From: Devosia sp. MC521
Lineage (GTDB): Bacteria; Pseudomonadota; Alphaproteobacteria; Rhizobiales; Devosiaceae
Assembly: GCF_014127105.1 (NCBI RefSeq)
Contig: NZ_CP059902.1
Location: 124,001 to 188,000 of the forward strand
Length of the DNA: 64,000 nucleotides
Direction of reading: 5' to 3'
The position numbers were made by a program, and so were the translations under genes. Under the pieces are notes generated by a model, which was given only the letters and a program-made list of their open reading frames with translations, did not search any database and was not told the origin of the DNA. Shown piece after piece: positions 7,854 through 16,487 of this stretch (positions are counted from its first letter, which is position 1; every line of letters begins with the position of its first letter).

Positions 7854-8792
7854 TTACCACGAGAACGCGGGGCCGTTTGTTCTTGCGCCGAGCAGGAACA
7901 CGTCGGACATCAGGCGCAGCGGGGCCGCGTCGACATCGCTTTCGTGCTGATCCAACAGATCAGCAAAGCGATCATAAATTCCGGCATACTCAGCGTCGCC
8001 ATGCTCCAAGATCAACTGGCCATTGACGATCAATCGTCGCCCGCCGCCTTCAAGCTTGATGTCATTGCCAGTGCCAGTAACGACATGGACCGTCCAAATC
8101 TCACCGCTCTCTTCGAGCCAATTGAACCCAGCGCTCAGCGCAGGCTTGTGCGCTTGGCCCGATTTGAAGCCGATTTCAACATCGACAGGGGTCATCTTAT
8201 TGGCCGGGAAGGTGAGGTTGGCGCTCTCGACGAACACGGGGAAGGGCATGATCTTGGTGAAAATCGAAAAGGCATTGATGCCCGGATCGCAGACACCAAA
8301 CCCGCCTGGCTCCCAAACCCAATCCTGACCAGGGTGCCACTTGCGCACGCTTTCGCGCCAATCGATGCGCACGGACTTTACGCCCTGCTCCGCCAACAGC
8401 GCTTTGGTCCGATCAACGGCAGCATTGTATTGGCTGTGCCAGGTTTGAAACAACACGCGATCGAGCCGCTTAGCGTGGGCGATGAGATCATCAAGCTCGG
8501 AAATCGTCGTGGTCGGCGGCTTTTCCATCATCACGTCTTTGCCCGCGTCGAGCGCTTCGCGCACCAGCGTGTGGCGAACGCCCGGTGGCGTGCAAATCGA
8601 GACCAGGCCAATTTCGGGCATGGCGGCATAGAGCTCGGCTGCCGTGCGGAACACCGGCAATCCGTTATGGGAAACGCCGCGTGAGGATACGGTTGCGGCA
8701 AGTTCAAAGTCTTCGGATGCGTCGATCACCGGCAAATGCTGATCGATTGCAATCTTCCCCACACCGATAACGGCGATCTTGCGCTTGCCCAT
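7854..8792 (-). CDS. Gfo/Idh/MocA-family D-galactose / L-arabinose 1-dehydrogenase
   Basis: 312 residues from the ATG at 8792, seven bases after AGGAG. The Rossmann motif GVGKIAIDQHLPVI at the N-terminus, the MMEKPPTTT segment, TWHSQYNAAV, and especially RKWHPGQDWVWEPGGFGVCD with DPGINAFSIF match the aldose 1-dehydrogenases of the family, which oxidise D-galactose or L-arabinose at C1 to the lactone with NAD(P)+. This is the first step of a non-phosphorylative pentose/hexose pathway. The downstream enzymes (lactonase, dehydratase, aldolase) are not in the window. The glycerate 2-kinase gene lies 89 bases upstream on the same strand, which fits: such pathways yield glycolaldehyde, glycerate or pyruvate-linked intermediates. 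Preference between galactose and arabinose cannot be told. Confidence 0.85.
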   Translation of the reverse strand: MGKRKIAVIGVGKIAIDQHLPVIDASEDFELAATVSSRGVSHNGLPVFRTAAELYAAMPEIGLVSICTPPGVRHTLVREALDAGKDVMMEKPPTTTISELDDLIAHAKRLDRVLFQTWHSQYNAAVDRTKALLAEQGVKSVRIDWRESVRKWHPGQDWVWEPGGFGVCDPGINAFSIFTKIMPFPVFVESANLTFPANKMTPVDVEIGFKSGQAHKPALSAGFNWLEESGEIWTVHVVTGTGNDIKLEGGGRRLIVNGQLILEHGDAEYAGIYDRFADLLDQHESDVDAAPLRLMSDVFLLGARTNGPAFSW

Positions 8793-8881
8793 AATGAAAC
8801 TCCTCTCAGCAGCGCTGGCTATAGAGCAGAGGTCCGCACACCCTGCCAAGCAAAAATCAGCAAAAGTATGATTTTCTTTGC

Positions 8882-10135
8882 CTATCGAATAAGGATGGCG
8901 CGGAAATCATTCACATTGGTGCCCGTTGGCCCGGTGACGAACAAATCGCCTATGGCTTCAAAGGCCGTATAGGCGTCGTTATTGGCGAGATAGGCCAGAG
9001 GATCGATGCCCGCCGCGCGCATGCGGCTGGCGCTGGTTCCGTCGACAAATGCCCCGGCATTGTCCTCGGAGCCGTCGATACCGTCCGTATCCGCCGCCAA
9101 GGCCGTGACGCCTGCAACGCCATCAAGTTCAATCGCCAGCGAGAGCAGGAACTCGCCATTCCGTCCGCCGCGGCCCTTGCCGCGCAGAGTGACAGTAGTC
9201 TCCCCGCCGGAGAGCAAAATCACCGGCTTATTAAATGGCCGATTGCGCACCGCGACTTCTTTGGCCAGTGCTGCATGAACCCGCGCCACCTCGCGCGCCT
9301 CACCTTCAATGGCGTCGGACAAAATTGCGCTTTCTACCCCGCGCTGTCGCGCCAATGCCGCCGCAGCCTCAAGTGATAATGCGGCAGACGCAATGGTAGC
9401 GCTGGTGTTGCGCGCAAAAACTGCCTCGTCCGGTTGTGGTGCTAGATTCTCGTCCGACGCCAAAAGCGTTGTCGCTGCCGCCGGGAGGTCGAGCCGATAC
9501 AGCTCCACGAGCCGACGCGCATCGGCTCGGGTGCCTTTGAGGGGGAGCGTCGGCCCTGAGGCAACGAGCGCCGGATCATCACCCGGCACATCCGAGACGA
9601 CAAGCGTGACCACTTTTGCTGGATAGGCTGCCTGTGCAAGTCGCCCGCCTTTTATGGTCGAGAACTGATTGCGCACCAAATTCATCACCCCGATCGGCGC
9701 CCCTGATGCCAGCAGCTGCCGATTGATTTCTTGCTCGTCTTCAAAGCTCAGCCCCTCCGCTGGGGCCGGGAGGAGCGAGGAACCGCCGCCGGAAATCAGC
9801 GCGATCACCAAATCATCCGCGCTCAGGCCAGCCACCATATCGACAATCCGCTTGGCCGCTGCGAGCCCTGCTGCATCCGGCACGGGATGCGCCGCCTCAA
9901 CAATCTCGATGCGTTCACAGGCTTGCCCATAGCCATAACGGGTCACCACCAAACCTTCGATTGGTCCCGTCCAAGCCTTCTCCAGCGCTGCCGCCATTTG
10001 CGCTGAAGCCTTTCCGGCCCCAATCACCAAAGTGCGCCCCTTGGGCTGAGCGGGCAAAAAGCGGGTCACCGCCAGTTCCGGCTGCGCTTTGGCGACAGCC
10101 TCATCGAACAGGGCGTTAAGCAAGGCACGGTGCAT
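8882..10135 (-). CDS. Glycerate 2-kinase, DUF4147/MOFRL family
   Basis: A 417-residue protein with the N-terminal DUF4147 domain (GAGKASAQMAAALE at about 39-52, LISGGGSSLLPAPAEGL near 113-129, AHPVPDAAG) and the C-terminal MOFRL domain (LSGGETTVTLRGKGRGGRNG, AADTDGIDG, ending GPTGTNVNDFRAILIR). This family phosphorylates glycerate at C2, although older annotations call it hydroxypyruvate reductase TtuD. It is probably in one transcription unit with the 1-dehydrogenase downstream. The start at 10135 has only a weak ribosome site (ATCCCCC just before it), so the true start is not certain. A 10-base inverted repeat upstream (10177-10206) may control it. Confidence 0.88.
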   Translation of the reverse strand: MHRALLNALFDEAVAKAQPELAVTRFLPAQPKGRTLVIGAGKASAQMAAALEKAWTGPIEGLVVTRYGYGQACERIEIVEAAHPVPDAAGLAAAKRIVDMVAGLSADDLVIALISGGGSSLLPAPAEGLSFEDEQEINRQLLASGAPIGVMNLVRNQFSTIKGGRLAQAAYPAKVVTLVVSDVPGDDPALVASGPTLPLKGTRADARRLVELYRLDLPAAATTLLASDENLAPQPDEAVFARNTSATIASAALSLEAAAALARQRGVESAILSDAIEGEAREVARVHAALAKEVAVRNRPFNKPVILLSGGETTVTLRGKGRGGRNGEFLLSLAIELDGVAGVTALAADTDGIDGSEDNAGAFVDGTSASRMRAAGIDPLAYLANNDAYTAFEAIGDLFVTGPTGTNVNDFRAILIR

Positions 10136-10176
10136 GGGGGATAACTTTTTAAATCGAAGGACAGAAGGGAAAGTGT

Positions 10177-10206
10177 TGGTCGAATACTGCGCGAAATATT
10201 CGACCA
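10177..10206. promoter_or_regulatory. Perfect 10-bp inverted repeat, candidate operator
   Basis: TGGTCGAATA, ten-base spacer, TATTCGACCA. It sits in the 132-base divergent gap, 42 bases upstream of the glycerate kinase start and 62 bases upstream of the DUF1045 start. The form (20-base centre-to-centre spacing of half sites) fits a dimeric repressor. The regulator is not identified. Confidence 0.6.
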
Positions 10207-10267
10207 GTGCATTCGACTTGTCAAAGCCCGGTCACATAGGTGCAATATTGCGCCGCAAGGAGTTTCG

Positions 10268-10951
10268 ATGGCGCAAAGATTCGCACTGTATTACGCCCCG
10301 GCCGTGACCTCCCCGCTGTGGGAGCGTGCTGCGATTTGGTTAGGGCGCGATGCCGCCAATGGCAGTCTCTATGATGGCGCAGTGGCAGGTATCCCGCGCG
10401 ATCGCCTTCTCAACGTCACCCAATCTGCCGGTCGATATGGGTTTCACGCCACCATCAAAGCGCCTATGGCTTTGGCCGAAGGTAAAAGCGAAACGCAACT
10501 GCGCGACGCTCTGGCCGCGTTTTGCGACAACCGGGAGGCCATTGATCTTGGACCTCTCAGGGTCTCAAACCATTTTGGCGTTTTGGCTCTAACGCCGGTC
10601 AATCCGACCGCTGCTCAGGAATTCGCTGCGGAACTGGTTGAGCATTTCGAGCCCTTTCGCGCGCCGCTGACCGCGCGCGACAGAGCGCGCCGCCTACCGG
10701 GTCTTTCGCCAGTCCATGTCGAACTGCTTGATCGCTATGGCTATCCCCATGTGCTCGATCAATTCAAATTCCACATGACCCTGAGCGACCGTCTCCCGTC
10801 CGATGAGCTTGAGGAAATGGCGGTGGCGGCGGAACAATGGTTCGCTCCTGTGCTGGCCACCCCTATGCGGCTCGACCGCATGTCGATCTTTATTGAGCCC
10901 GATAATGGCCTAGCCTTCCGGCGTCATACCGATTGCGAGTTCACCGGCTGA
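10268..10951 (+). CDS. DUF1045 protein, putative phosphonate-metabolism 2H phosphoesterase
   Basis: 227 residues, starting at an ATG five bases after AAGGAG. The opening MAQRFALYYAPAVTSPLWE and the two histidine motifs HATIKAP (about residue 60) and HMTLS (about 168) are those of the DUF1045 family, members of the 2H phosphoesterase superfamily often found next to phnN and phnM. The expected reaction is cleavage of a cyclic phosphate intermediate of ribosyl phosphonate breakdown, by analogy. Here phnN follows 40 bases downstream, but no C-P lyase core (phnGHIJKL) is in the window, so the pair is either an outlying piece of that pathway or serves PRPP/ribose-phosphate salvage. Confidence 0.85.
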   Translation: MAQRFALYYAPAVTSPLWERAAIWLGRDAANGSLYDGAVAGIPRDRLLNVTQSAGRYGFHATIKAPMALAEGKSETQLRDALAAFCDNREAIDLGPLRVSNHFGVLALTPVNPTAAQEFAAELVEHFEPFRAPLTARDRARRLPGLSPVHVELLDRYGYPHVLDQFKFHMTLSDRLPSDELEEMAVAAEQWFAPVLATPMRLDRMSIFIEPDNGLAFRRHTDCEFTG

Positions 10952-10991
10952 TGGTGTCTCGCGCCTCAACCAACAGCGGAGGGAAACACCC

Positions 10992-11558
10992 TTGAACCAT
11001 CGTCCTCCCGGCGTTTTGGTGCTTGTCATTGGGCCGTCGGGCGTTGGCAAAGACACGCTCATTGCTGGCGCACGCAAAGCGCTGAAGGAAGATCGGCGCT
11101 TTAGCTTTGTGCGCCGTGTTGTGTCTCGGCCAGCGGACGCTGAGCGCGACGACTACACCGGCATGGATCCCGAGGATTTCTACGCTGCCGAACAAGCGGG
11201 CCGTTTCGCCCTCACATGGCCTGCTCATGATCTGAGCTACGGCCTCCCCATCAGCGTTGACACAGACCTTGCCTTGGGGCGCGTCGTCGTGTGCTCGATT
11301 TCCCGCCACGCGGTGCCGCAGGCCATTGCGCGTTATCCCATGTGCCGAATTGTGCAAATTTCTGCGGAGATATCACTGCGCGCTGACCGGCTCGCCAAGC
11401 AGGGTCGTGAACATCGCGATCAAATCGTGGCGCGTCTCGCTCGCGTTGGCACGCGCTTACCGGCTGATGTCACGCCAATTGTCATTGATAATTCAAATTC
11501 TATCAGTATCGGCATCCACGCGTTTCTCATGTCACTCCGCCAAATCGCCGGCGAGTGA
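10992..11558 (+). CDS. phnN: Ribose 1,5-bisphosphate phosphokinase PhnN
   Basis: 188 residues of the guanylate-kinase-like fold with P-loop GPSGVGKDTLI (about residues 14-24), RRVVSRPADAERDDYTGMDPEDF and the catalytic LTWPAHDLSYGLP segment, all typical of PhnN, which phosphorylates ribose 1,5-bisphosphate to PRPP in the C-P lyase pathway. The start is a TTG at 10992, eight bases after GGAGGG; I see no better ATG. It is likely co-transcribed with the DUF1045 gene and perhaps with the two small ORFs that follow at 11611 and 11747. Confidence 0.9.
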   Translation: MNHRPPGVLVLVIGPSGVGKDTLIAGARKALKEDRRFSFVRRVVSRPADAERDDYTGMDPEDFYAAEQAGRFALTWPAHDLSYGLPISVDTDLALGRVVVCSISRHAVPQAIARYPMCRIVQISAEISLRADRLAKQGREHRDQIVARLARVGTRLPADVTPIVIDNSNSISIGIHAFLMSLRQIAGE

Positions 11559-11610
11559 ACCTATCGCGCTGTCTTGCGTTAACCGGGCTGGTTTGGACAA
11601 GGAGTCTGCG

Positions 11611-11760
11611 GTGTCCCGGAACGGCCTATATTTTCTCGTTGCGCTTTTGCTTATCGCCTTGGTTGGCTTTGGAATTTACACCTACCAACAAGAGCAAGCC
11701 CGTCCAGGTATCGAGGTTCGCGTTGATGAACAGGGGATTTCGATCGATGGAAACGGCTAA
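11611..11760 (+). CDS. 49-residue single-helix membrane protein, unknown
   Basis: A GTG start six bases after AAGGAG opens 49 codons. The product has a short polar N-terminus (MSRNGLY), one hydrophobic helix (FLVALLLIALVGFGIYTY, residues 8-25), and a polar tail ending VRVDEQGISIDGNG. An N-in/C-out single-pass protein is the likely topology. It follows phnN by 52 bases and its last 14 bases overlap the next small ORF. I do not recognise the family. The good ribosome site, the clean helix and the overlap support a real gene. A similar arrangement is seen for many uncharacterised short alphaproteobacterial membrane proteins. Confidence 0.6.
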   Translation: MSRNGLYFLVALLLIALVGFGIYTYQQEQARPGIEVRVDEQGISIDGNG

Positions 11761-11953
11761 CCCACGTTACGACGACCGCCATGAAATGATTGCATCGGCA
11801 ATCGATACCGAAATTGATCGGCAGGCGAAGTCGGGTGCTAACCGCATAGACGTCAACGCACTGGCAGAAGCGGTTGAAGACGCGATTGCGCCCACCAAGC
11901 CGAGCTTGGACGGCAAATCGCCCGGCGAACTCAACGCAACGAACGACGATTGA
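11747..11953 (+). CDS. Small acidic hypothetical protein (68 residues)
   Basis: An ATG inside the end of the preceding small ORF opens 68 codons (METANPRYDDRHEMIASAID...) ending before a strong hairpin terminator. The product is acidic, predicted helical, without membrane segment or cysteine. The GGGG at 11733-11736 is a modest ribosome site, so translation is probably coupled to the upstream ORF. A later in-frame ATG in the HEMIAS segment is possible. No family recognised. Its main support is that it ends 25 bases before the terminator and continues the same transcription unit. Confidence 0.5.
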   Translation: METANPRYDDRHEMIASAIDTEIDRQAKSGANRIDVNALAEAVEDAIAPTKPSLDGKSPGELNATNDD

Positions 11954-11978
11954 TCTAGTAATGCCGAATGCTCATTGA

Positions 11979-12003
11979 GCCGGTGGCCAAGCCACCGGCC
12001 TTT
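11979..12003. terminator. Bidirectional hairpin terminator
   Basis: GCCGGTGGC, loop CAA.., GCCACCGGC, followed by CTTTA on the plus strand. It serves the phnN/small-ORF unit and also stands directly after the stop of the converging minus-strand ORF at 12002. Confidence 0.75.
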
Positions 12004-12217
12004 ATGCGTTCAGGCCTTCACTCACAGCCTTAACCGCCGCGCTACGTGCCAATTCGACCGTTGGGAACAAATGCCCATCGATAGCGAAGGCGGGTAGCTT
12101 CACCGCGACAAACTTGAAGCCTTCTGAAACCGGCACGACAACGCCCTGCGGTTCACCAGAAACCTCTATAACGATTGGCTTGAGCCGAACGGCTCTTGAA
12201 AGACTATTTTCCTGCAT
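12002..12217 (-). CDS. Hypothetical 71-residue protein
   Basis: From the ATG at 12217 (GGAG nine bases upstream) to a stop that abuts the bidirectional terminator. The product (MQENSLSRAVRLKPIVIE...) is small, soluble-looking, with a valine-rich beta-type core (GVVVPVSEGFKFVAVKL) and a helical C-terminus. No recognised domain. An upstream in-frame start at 12280 would add 21 residues with no ribosome site. Monocistronic by position. Confidence 0.6.
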   Translation of the reverse strand: MQENSLSRAVRLKPIVIEVSGEPQGVVVPVSEGFKFVAVKLPAFAIDGHLFPTVELARSAAVKAVSEGLNA

Positions 12218-12712
12218 TGTGGAATCTCCACCTGCGTGCCGTTTCCCCGGCGCATGATCAAAAGATCTGCACCAAGACAAGCTACGCGGGTTCTATCGAA
12301 GGTTTGAGACGAGTGTGTGACGGATGATCACATTCGTTTCGAGCGACAGGACCCTTGCCAGCGTTTGGCTACATGTTTGCAGGTTACTACGGTCGTAAAC
12401 ACGGCGCGGATAGTGAAGGTCATCGATGTCGGCATCGTCGTTCCTCTCCTAGCGAGTGTTGGACACGGCTATCGTCCGCTAATGCGGCGCAGTGAAGGCA
12501 ATTTAGGCTAGGCCTATTAATTTTCCTAGTACTGCTTTGTGCGGATATGGCCAAAAACATAAAAAACCATACCAAAGCAATGAGATTACTGAGGGATTCG
12601 GCCTCAACAACGCGTCAGCTCCATCAGATTGCTTGCGCGCTTGGTCACAATCTGGTGTTCTCAGCGTCCGCCGCAATGTCCATTGCTGTTCGACCATTAA
12701 GAGGTTCATTTC
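12218..12712. other. Intergenic region upstream of the lacI-type gene
   Basis: Nearly 500 bases between divergent genes. No ORF with a good ribosome site is seen. It must hold promoters for the 71-residue ORF (leftward) and the LacI regulator (rightward). A small palindrome TAGGCCTA lies near 12512. Nothing else recognisable. Confidence 0.4.
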
Positions 12713-13756
12713 GTGTCAGATGACGACCAAGCGCCAGTTGCTCGCAGCAAGCGCGGCGTAAAGCCCAGCGGCAAACCGACACTCAAAACCATCGCCGAAA
12801 TGACTGGCCTGGCCGTCACCACCATTTCGCGGGCGCTCAACAATGCCCCAGAGTTGGCGCAGGATACGCGCGAGCGCGTGCAAAAAATTGCTGCCGAAAT
12901 TGGCTATCTGCCAGACCGGGCAGCACTTCGTTTGAAGACGGGGCGTACCAATGTCGTCGCGCTGATTTTGGAGCCGGAAGAGACCATTTATGGTTTCGGC
13001 ACAAACTTGGTTTCAGGCATTACTGAAGCCTTGCGCGACACGCCCTATCATCTCGTCATCACGCCTTTATTCCGCAATGTCGATCCGATCGTTCCGGTGC
13101 AGCATATCGTGCGCAACCGTATGGCCGACGGGGTGATCTTTTCGCGGGCAGAGCCCAACGATGAGCGCATTCGCTACCTAATGGAGGAGAACTTCCCCTT
13201 TGCCGTCCACGGCCGCAGCGCCTTTTCCGAGCCTCACCCCTTCGTCGATTTCGACAACGAGGCCTATGCCTATCACGCCACCAAGCGCTTGGCGGCGAAG
13301 GGCTGTAAAAAGGTGTCGATCGTCCTTCCAGACAGTGCGCTGACCTATACTGAACACCTTAAATCCGGTGTTCTGCGCGGCGCTCAAGAAGCCGGTATCG
13401 AGGCTGAGTTCGCGGCTGACGTGAACCTGAGCAGTCATTCCGATGCCATGCGCAGCTATATTATCAAGCGTGCGCAGCGCCCGAACCCACCCGATGGCTA
13501 TGTTTGCGCTTCTGAGCTCTCAGCGCTTGCCATTATTGGTGGATTGACCGACGCCGGCCACACGCTTGGCGATGACGTTCACGTCGTCACCAAGCAGTCC
13601 TCATTCATGTTTATGCAGTTCCAGCCGCAGGCCGAAACCGTGCCGGAGGACTTTGTCCACGCGGGTCGCGAGCTCGGTCAGATCCTCCTGCGCCGTATCA
13701 ACGGGGAGCAGGAGAACCTGACGCATCTGCAAGAGCTGCGTATTCCCTGGCTTTAG
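12713..13756 (+). CDS. LacI-family transcriptional repressor
   Basis: 347 residues, GTG start eight bases after GAGG. The LacI helix-turn-helix is at about residues 23-45 (TLKTIAEMTGLAVTTISRAL, then a hinge helix NNAPELAQDTRERV), followed by a periplasmic-binding-protein-like sugar-sensing domain (GRTNVVALILEPEE onwards). LacI proteins usually repress a sugar uptake or catabolic operon, yet none is adjacent: the ABC-F gene converges from the right and overlaps its last four bases. The target is probably elsewhere or is its own promoter. Confidence 0.9.
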   Translation: MSDDDQAPVARSKRGVKPSGKPTLKTIAEMTGLAVTTISRALNNAPELAQDTRERVQKIAAEIGYLPDRAALRLKTGRTNVVALILEPEETIYGFGTNLVSGITEALRDTPYHLVITPLFRNVDPIVPVQHIVRNRMADGVIFSRAEPNDERIRYLMEENFPFAVHGRSAFSEPHPFVDFDNEAYAYHATKRLAAKGCKKVSIVLPDSALTYTEHLKSGVLRGAQEAGIEAEFAADVNLSSHSDAMRSYIIKRAQRPNPPDGYVCASELSALAIIGGLTDAGHTLGDDVHVVTKQSSFMFMQFQPQAETVPEDFVHAGRELGQILLRRINGEQENLTHLQELRIPWL

Positions 13757-15567
13757 CCTTCGATTTCCTCGCGCAGCATTTCAAGCTCCAGCCATTGCTC
13801 TTCGGCCTTGGCCTTCTTGGTTTCCAGCGCTGCTAGGGCGTTGGTCTGGCTGGCAAAACCATTTGGGTCGCGCACGTAGAAATTGGCGTCAGCGAGCTTC
13901 GCATTGACTGCTTTGATCTCAGCGTCGAGCTTTTCGATATCCTTGGGCAAGGTTTCGAGCGCGTGCTTTTCCTTAAAGCTCATCTTGCGCTTGGCGGGCT
14001 GGGCAGCTGCGGCTGCGGCTTCAGCCTTGCGCTTTTCGGCCTTGGACGCTTTTTCGACGACGCGGGCTGAAACCCCTGCGCCGCGCTGACTGACCATGTC
14101 CGAATAGCCACCGGCATATTCAGTCCAGTCGCCGTTACCCTCGGCCATAATGACGGAGGTGGCGACGCGATCGAGGAAGTCACGGTCGTGGCTCACAACC
14201 ACCACGGTCCCGGCATAGTCCGAAACCATTTCTTCTAAGAGATCGAGCGTTTCGAGATCGAGATCGTTGGTCGGTTCGTCGAGCACGAGGAAGTTTGAGG
14301 GCAGGGACAACGCACGCGCTAGGGCAACGCGGGCGCGTTCGCCACCCGAGAGCTTGCCGATTGGCGTATTGGCCTGTTCCGGGGTGAACAGAAAGTCTTT
14401 CATATAGCCAACCACGTGCTTGGGTTCGCCATTGATATGGATGGTGTCGCTGCCGCCGCCGGTCAGCGCATCGCGCAGACGCGTTTCGGGCTCGAGCTTG
14501 GCGCGGCCCTGATCGAGCATTGCCAGCTCAATGGCGGAGCCAAGTTTGATCGTGCCGGTATCAGGCTCAAGCAAGCCGGTCAGCATTTTGATCAGCGTCG
14601 TCTTGCCCGCGCCATTCGGCCCAACAATACCCACGCGATCACCACGCAGAACGCGTGTCGAGAACTCTCGCACTACCGTGCGCTCGCCAAAGCTCTTGCT
14701 CACCATGTCGGCTTCGGCAACCAAAGCGCCAGAGGTGCGGCCTTCGCTCACGGCCAGGGTCACGCTGCCCTGCACCTTGCGCTGATCGCGACGATCCTGG
14801 CGCAGGCCGGAGAGGCGTTCAAGGCGACCCACATTGCGCTTGCGGCGCGCGGTCACGCCATAGCGCAGCCAATGCTCTTCGCGGACAATCTGGCGGTCGA
14901 GCTTGTGACGCTCTTTTTCTTCGTTTTCGAGCACTTCGTCGCGCCAGCCTTCAAAGGCCGAAAAGCCCTTTTCAATGCGGCGCGTGAGACCACGGTCAAG
15001 CCAAACAGTGGAGCGGGTGAGGTCCGAAAGGAAACGACGGTCGTGGCTGATCAAGACGAGGGCCGAGCGCATTGAGCTCAACTCATCCTGCAGCCATTCG
15101 ATCACTGGCAGGTCCAAATGGTTGGTTGGTTCGTCCAGCAGCAGCACATCGGGCTGGGGTGCCAAGACGCGCGCAAGCGCGGCGCGACGGCCTTCGCCCC
15201 CGGACAGCGTGCTGGGGTCTTCTTGGCCGGTCATGCCGAGCGCATCGAGCAAATATTGCGCGCGATAGGAATCATCGCCCGGCGCAAGACCAGCTTCAAC
15301 ATAAGCCAGCGTCGTCGCATAACCTTTGAGGTCCGGCTCCTGCGCCAAATAGCGAATGGTGGCGCTTGGCTCTGCAAAGCGCTTGCCGCCGTCGTGCTGA
15401 ATAAGACCCGCTGCGATTTTCAAGAGTGTCGACTTGCCCGAACCATTGCGGCCGACAAGCGCGATCCTCTGGCCTGGGGACACAATCAGCTCTGCACTTT
15501 CTAGCAGTTGCGTACCGCCAAAAGTGAGGGAGATGTCCTGAAGCGAGAGAAGGGGAGGCTGGGCCAT
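13753..15567 (-). CDS. uup: ABC-F family ATPase, Uup-like
   Basis: 604 residues with two ATP-binding cassettes and no membrane part. The first has Walker A GRNGSGKST (about 38-46) and signature LSGGEGRRAAL; the second GPNGAGKTT (about 317-325) and LSGGERARVAL, with LDEPTN(H/D)LDL after both. A linker arm lies between them and a basic, coiled-coil C-terminal domain (KRKMSFKEKHALETLPKDI..., about 530-604) is typical of Uup. ABC-F proteins act on the ribosome; Uup also influences transposon excision and replication intermediates. It converges on the lacI-type gene (four-base overlap). RirA lies upstream on the same strand but a terminator stands between them. Confidence 0.9.
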   Translation of the reverse strand: MAQPPLLSLQDISLTFGGTQLLESAELIVSPGQRIALVGRNGSGKSTLLKIAAGLIQHDGGKRFAEPSATIRYLAQEPDLKGYATTLAYVEAGLAPGDDSYRAQYLLDALGMTGQEDPSTLSGGEGRRAALARVLAPQPDVLLLDEPTNHLDLPVIEWLQDELSSMRSALVLISHDRRFLSDLTRSTVWLDRGLTRRIEKGFSAFEGWRDEVLENEEKERHKLDRQIVREEHWLRYGVTARRKRNVGRLERLSGLRQDRRDQRKVQGSVTLAVSEGRTSGALVAEADMVSKSFGERTVVREFSTRVLRGDRVGIVGPNGAGKTTLIKMLTGLLEPDTGTIKLGSAIELAMLDQGRAKLEPETRLRDALTGGGSDTIHINGEPKHVVGYMKDFLFTPEQANTPIGKLSGGERARVALARALSLPSNFLVLDEPTNDLDLETLDLLEEMVSDYAGTVVVVSHDRDFLDRVATSVIMAEGNGDWTEYAGGYSDMVSQRGAGVSARVVEKASKAEKRKAEAAAAAAQPAKRKMSFKEKHALETLPKDIEKLDAEIKAVNAKLADANFYVRDPNGFASQTNALAALETKKAKAEEQWLELEMLREEIEG

Positions 15568-15641
15568 TGTGTCGTCCGGTATTGTTCAATCGCGCATAGA
15601 CCACAGGGCCGATGGCTAATCAATCACGCTAAAAAGGAAAA

Positions 15642-15674
15642 GGCCGGTCAGGACGTTGAGGATCCTAACCGGCC
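15642..15674 (-). terminator. Rho-independent terminator of rirA
   Basis: On the minus strand GGCCGGT pairs with ACCGGCC, with an inner AGGA/TCCT pairing, followed by TTTTCCTTTTT. It separates rirA from uup. A second GC-rich hairpin (GGCGCT ... AGCGCC, 15707-15738) without T-run precedes it. Confidence 0.75.
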
Positions 15675-15795
15675 GAGGAGACGGCAGCAGCAAGCCCCGT
15701 CATTTTGGCGCTGCCCCAAGGCCCCAAGGGGGAGCGCCATGCCCCCAATCAACCATGCATAAACATGATTGTCAAACTCATATTTGATTTTCAGA

Positions 15796-16287
15796 TCATT
15801 CCGCCGGAATAGCGTTGACGATTTCGCCGTCTTCCGTGGCGTTCACAGCCTCTGTCGTTGAAAGGCCAAGTCGTTCGCGAATAGAGCGTTTACGCGCTGC
15901 CAGGTTGGCGATTGTGTGCTTGTCCAAAACGTCAAAGAAGGCGCCAAGGGCTTCCCGCAATGCGCCATTGAGATCGCATTCGCCGATCAGCGGGCAATCC
16001 GCGCCTTCCTCGAAGCATTCCGCCAGTGCGAAATTTTCTTCGGTCAGACGAATGGTCTGCAGCAGGGTGATTTGATCCGCTGGTTTGCCCAGCTTAATGC
16101 CGCCGTGACGACCGCGCACGGTCTGCAGCAGTCCTGCTTCGACCAATGGCTTGATCAGTTTGAACAGGAACAGCTCAGAAATTCCATATGCACGAGCTAT
16201 TTCTGCAACCCTACTGAGGCCTGGCTCGTTAACCGCACAGTAAACGAGTGTGCGAATGGCGTAGTTGGATTGGCGGGTAAGTCTCAC
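15796..16287 (-). CDS. rirA: Rrf2-family iron-responsive regulator RirA
   Basis: 163 residues. The start MRLTRQSNYAIRTLVYCA, the winged helix (VAEIARAYGISELFLFKLIK), VRGRHGGIKLG and the three cysteines C91, C98 and C104 in AECFEEGADCPLIGEC match RirA, the iron-sulfur regulator that replaces Fur as the main iron sensor in Rhizobiales. With cluster bound it represses iron uptake genes. This is one of the clearer lineage markers in the window. It is transcribed alone and stopped by the hairpin at 15642. No iron-uptake gene is next to it, as expected for a global regulator. Confidence 0.93.
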   Translation of the reverse strand: MRLTRQSNYAIRTLVYCAVNEPGLSRVAEIARAYGISELFLFKLIKPLVEAGLLQTVRGRHGGIKLGKPADQITLLQTIRLTEENFALAECFEEGADCPLIGECDLNGALREALGAFFDVLDKHTIANLAARKRSIRERLGLSTTEAVNATEDGEIVNAIPAE

Positions 16288-16487
16288 GGATGGTCTTCCT
16301 TAGGGTCTACCTCTGGCGTCGAGGTGTAACACTCCACCCAGATTATAACCATTCTAAGAAATGTCAACATTTGTTGAGCGGGTTCGTCAGGATAAAAAAC
16401 CACTGATAGGGCTTTTTTAACGCAACCAAAATGCCGTCACGCACGTTTATATTCGTAACAGGAACTTAAATGCCTTAGGAGGTATGA

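Noticed and set aside
11257..11610. Longer open frame leading into the 49-residue membrane protein
   Set aside because: It overlaps phnN in another frame; the GTG at 11611 has a clear ribosome site and gives a clean membrane protein.
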